Positions 40,725-43,032 of a DNA stretch of 43,032 nt are shown piece after piece (position 1 is the first letter of the stretch; the number at the start of each line of letters is the position of its first letter). The notes under the pieces are model-generated. The model did not search any database and was not told where the DNA came from. It saw only the letters and a list, made by a program, of their open reading frames with translations. A program made the position numbers and the translations under genes. The stretch comes from Deltaproteobacteria bacterium (GTDB lineage Bacteria > Desulfobacterota > Desulfuromonadia > Geobacterales > Geobacteraceae): assembly GCA_021848385.1 (NCBI GenBank), contig JAJZUQ010000023.1, positions 1-43,032 on the forward strand, written 5' to 3'.

Positions 40725-41909
40725 TTAATAGTTGGTAAAGAGCAACCGGTTTGGCGAATTTCTACCGGCGTTTTTCACTGCACCGGCTGTTGCTGTGCCG
40801 GTGAGGGCAGCGGCAACGCTGGCAGGTGTTGCGGTATAATTGTCCTGCAGATACAGAGCTGCGACGCCGGTAACATTGGGAGTTGCCATGGATGTGCCGC
40901 TGATGGTGTTGGTTGCTGTATCGCTGGTGTTCCAGGCAGAGGTTACGAATGACCCGGGGGCGAACAGGTCAAGGCATGCACCATAGTTGGAGTACGAAGC
41001 GCGGGCATCGGTGGACGTTGTTGCTCCGACGGTTATGGCAGCCGGAACACGGGCAGGTGATGCCTTGCAGGCATCCTTATTGCTGTTACCGGCGGCGATG
41101 GCGTAGGTTATGCCGTTGCTAATTGACGTTTTTACCGCGTTATCCAAGGCGGTGGACGCCCCGCCCCCCAGACTCATGTTTGCGACAGAAAGTGGTGCTT
41201 TGTTTCTGGTGACCCAGTCGACACCGGCGATGACACCGGATATGGTGCCTGAGCCGGCACAATCAAGGACGCGGACGGCCACCAGTGAGACATTTTTGGC
41301 CACCCCGTAGTTGAATCCTCCGACCGTACCAGCGACATGGGTTCCGTGACCATTGCAGTCGTTGCCGTTACGACCGTCATTGATGGCATCGTAGCCGACG
41401 GAAGCACGGCCGGTAAATTCAGTATGACTGATACGGATACCGGTATCAATTATATACGCCGTAACGCCCGTACCGGTGCTTGTGTATCCGTAGAAGCCAT
41501 CCAGGGGGAGGTACCGCTGATCGATACGGTCCAAATTCCAGGTTGAGACGCTTTGTGCGGTTTCTATGTCAAGCGAAACCGTCTGGTCGACTTCGATGAA
41601 TTCAATGTTCGGGTTGTGACGCAGACCTTGCAGTGCCGCTTCTGGCAGGCTTGCCGCAAACCCTTGCAGTGCGTCACTATAGGTATAGTGGATTTTCCCG
41701 CCGAGATGCGCAGCGGCACCGGCTGCTGCCGACACATCATGACCTGCACTGCCGGGACGGAAAACAATGATGTAGCGGCCGGGAATGGCCTTTGCCTCAT
41801 CTGCACCGTAGATCGGGGCTTGATGATCCTGCCCGTCCGCCCAAGACTGACCGGCGATTGTCATGAGTATGGCACTTACAAAGATCGTACAGATTGAAGT
41901 TTTTATCAT
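40725..41909 (-). CDS. Secreted subtilisin-like serine protease (S8) with I9 propeptide
   Basis: 394 residues from ATG 41909, with CGGAGGATTTTGT upstream; the frame to 41969 is not used. Signal peptide (cleavage near SWA-DG), I9 inhibitor propeptide (PGRYIIVFRPG... to about 115), then the S8 domain with catalytic Asp in IIDTGIRISHTEF, His in GHGTHVAGTVGG, oxyanion Asn in AIAAGNSN and Ser in GTSMATPNVTG. It ends soon after the catalytic domain, with no sorting domain, and resembles proteinase K-type alkaline proteases. Should be exported and self-activating. Confidence 0.94.
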   Translation of the reverse strand: MIKTSICTIFVSAILMTIAGQSWADGQDHQAPIYGADEAKAIPGRYIIVFRPGSAGHDVSAAAGAAAHLGGKIHYTYSDALQGFAASLPEAALQGLRHNPNIEFIEVDQTVSLDIETAQSVSTWNLDRIDQRYLPLDGFYGYTSTGTGVTAYIIDTGIRISHTEFTGRASVGYDAINDGRNGNDCNGHGTHVAGTVGGFNYGVAKNVSLVAVRVLDCAGSGTISGVIAGVDWVTRNKAPLSVANMSLGGGASTALDNAVKTSISNGITYAIAAGNSNKDACKASPARVPAAITVGATTSTDARASYSNYGACLDLFAPGSFVTSAWNTSDTATNTISGTSMATPNVTGVAALYLQDNYTATPASVAAALTGTATAGAVKNAGRNSPNRLLFTNY

Positions 41910-41978
41910 ACAAAATCCTCCGATTACTCTTTTGCAGGGGGCAAAAATGTGTGTAGTTAAAGTTTGCAATAGTTAATA

Positions 41979-42007
41979 TAAATAAACGCTAATCACGAAT
42001 TAGTCAA
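41979..42007 (-). promoter_or_regulatory. Candidate sigma70 promoter for the subtilase gene
   Basis: Minus strand TTGACT (42007-42002), 17 bases, TATTTA (41984-41979). The boxes lie over the start of the hsdS remnant. Confidence 0.5.
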
Positions 42008-42485
42008 GAAGGAACAGTTACAGCAGCCTCAAGATTGGTGTAACGTCCGCCAAATGCTTATCCGTGATGATGAGTTGGAGAAATGCACTGCACTTAAAAA
42101 CGACCTCTTGATTTGCGAGGGTGGCGAAGCAGGACGGGCAGCCGTATGGGAATCAGATTTAGAAGTTTGTTTTCAGAATCATATTCACCGCGCTCGCTTC
42201 TATGGTGCTATTAATCCATACTACGCTTATCGTTTCTTCGAAAAGCTGAATGCCACAGGTGAGATAAATCGATACCGAAAAGGTGTCGGTATTTCAAATA
42301 TGTCAAGTAAGTCTCTCGCCTACATTGTCCTCCCTCTCCCTCCCCTCACTGAACAGCACCGCATCGTCGCCAAAGTCGACCAGCTCATGTCCCTCTGCGA
42401 CGCACTGGAAGCCAAACTCACCAAATCCCAGGCCAAGGCCGAAAAGCTGGCAGCGGCAGCGGTGCAGGGGCTTGTTGCCGCATAG
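41985..42485 (+). pseudogene. 5'-truncated type I restriction specificity subunit (hsdS) remnant
   Basis: Open frame of about 165 codons with the first ATG at 42054, but HsdS-like sequence seems to start before it and there is no ribosome site. The content is the end of a target-recognition domain and the conserved repeat: NDLLICEGGEAGRAAVW, CFQNHIHRARFY, YYAYRFFEKLNATGEI, KGVGISNMSSKSLAYI, LPPLTEQHRIVAKVDQLM, then a coiled-coil LCDALEAKLTKSQAKAEKL. An intact HsdS has two such halves (about 400 residues) next to hsdM and hsdR; neither is present. The stretch upstream ends in stop codons. This is a leftover of a lost or rearranged restriction locus. Confidence 0.85.
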
Positions 42486-42520
42486 GGTAAGGGCACTATT
42501 GGGTAATCTGTGGCGGGGGA

Positions 42521-42572
42521 TCAGGGCGGGGCCTCAGGGCGGGGCTTCAGGGCGGGGGCACCCCGCCCCTAC
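42521..42572. repeat. 13-base GC-rich tandem repeat
   Basis: Three copies of TCAGGGCGGGG(C/G)(C/T) with a period of 13, followed by an inverted CACCCCGCCCCTA. The same kind of sequence occurs in part at 3083-3106. Lies in the 230-base gap between the hsdS remnant and the tRNA; no other feature seen there except the tRNA terminator. Confidence 0.7.
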
Positions 42573-42671
42573 AGATGGTTTCAATGTTTGGTTGCTGGAG
42601 TACTATGTGGTTGCAGGTTTGTAGGGATGCGCTTCCACCTTGCATGGAAAAGGGGGGGGAATGGTGAAGTG

Positions 42672-42705
42672 AAAAAAAAGGGTTACAAGCCGAAGCTTGT
42701 AACCC
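42672..42705 (-). terminator. Rho-independent terminator after tRNA-Leu
   Basis: GGGTTACAAGC-CGAA-GCTTGTAACCC, a perfect 11-base stem; on the minus strand it is followed by eight Ts (42679-42672). Confidence 0.9.
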
Positions 42706-42714
42706 TTAATTTTT

Positions 42715-42801
42715 TGGTGCCGAAGACTGGACTCGAACCAGCACACCCTTGCGAGCACAAGAACCTGAATCTTGCGTGTCTACCAATTCCACCACTTCGG
42801 C
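42715..42801 (-). tRNA. tRNA-Leu (anticodon CAG)
   Basis: Minus strand: acceptor GCCGAAG...CTTCGGC with A73 and an encoded CCA (42717-42715), D-loop with TGGTAGA, anticodon stem CAAGA/TCTTG around TTCAGGT (anticodon CAG), a long class II variable arm and the T-arm GGTTCGAGTCC. Reads CUG codons. It follows the partial gene at the right edge by about 90 bases. Confidence 0.97.
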
Positions 42802-42893
42802 GTTGGGGAATTCTTCTTATATCAATCTTTATTGATGATTGCAAGTAATTTTTTGCGTATTCATGCTGTGCAGTTGGGTCAGGGTGTCGCGCT

Positions 42894-43032
42894 TCAGCTC
42901 ATAAGAATCTTGTTTTTCAGGATAAGTATCTCAAATGCCATGGCGACCTTGCCGATGAGCTTTTCGAGGTTGAAACGGTTCCCTTCCGGGTCGTTTTGCC
43001 GCCCGTCCACGTAGAGGATTGTTACCACCCTC
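42894..43032 (-). CDS. C-terminal end of an unidentified protein, 5' truncated by window edge
   Basis: An open frame on the minus strand from the right edge to a TGA at 42896-42894, 45 codons. The visible end is VVTILYVDGRQNDPEG, then a helix FNLEKLIGKVAMAFEILILK. This resembles the end of PATAN/DUF4388- or GAF-type signalling proteins common in Geobacter, but the fragment is too short to be sure. The true start is outside the window. Confidence 0.6.
   Translation of the reverse strand, partial: RVVTILYVDGRQNDPEGNRFNLEKLIGKVAMAFEILILKNKILMS

Overview
The window reads as chromosomal DNA of a Geobacter-like bacterium (Geobacteraceae, Desulfuromonadales). The grounds are the moderately high GC content, the density of signalling genes and iron-sulfur proteins, a split archaeal-type glutamate synthase operon, and a GEMM-I riboswitch of the type I remember as the cyclic AMP-GMP (cAG) class of Geobacter. 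No phage, complete insertion sequence, CRISPR array or rRNA operon is visible. This assignment is inference; no database search was run.

Layout. 1-1482: the tail of a periplasmic binding protein, a single-domain response regulator and a small unknown protein ending in a Cys cluster. 1494-5817: a YfcE-type phosphodiesterase, SppA peptidase, YhbY, a riboswitch-controlled proline-rich secreted protein, a ferredoxin and a dGTPase. 6021-9801: a divergent class II aldolase, rsmD, coaD, a class I/II aminotransferase and a DUF1858 redox protein. 10274-15799: a five-gene glutamate synthase operon with the FMN, ferredoxin, FAD-reductase, glutaminase and GXGXG parts on separate genes. 15884-16022: a small inverted-repeat element. 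16029-20105 (minus): a PhnD-like lipoprotein, a hybrid histidine kinase and an Hpt protein, probably one phosphorelay. 20356-23968: lepA, lepB and a PfkB-type sugar kinase. 24083-30208 (minus): mscL, an OmpA-family porin, a DUF748/AsmA giant, then a one-domain rubredoxin and a rubrerythrin-like protein. 30593-31981 (minus): a TatD nuclease fused to a radical SAM domain. 32253-37568: dnaE, accA and an RluB-type pseudouridine synthase. 37716-38168: a ribbon-helix-helix protein. 38246-41909 (minus): a sensor kinase and a secreted subtilase. 41985-42485: a decayed hsdS fragment. 42715-42801 (minus): tRNA-Leu(CAG). 42894-43032 (minus): the C-terminal end of an unidentified gene.

How the parts fit. 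Much of the window is housekeeping (DNA replication, fatty-acid synthesis, translation, protein export, CoA and glutamate synthesis). On this sit two sensory modules built around periplasmic binding proteins, an envelope cluster (MscL, OmpA, DUF748), an iron-based oxidative-stress pair, and a surface or periplasmic protein placed under a second-messenger riboswitch. The riboswitch at 4161-4282, with its overlapping terminator and the unusual protein it controls, is the most interesting element.
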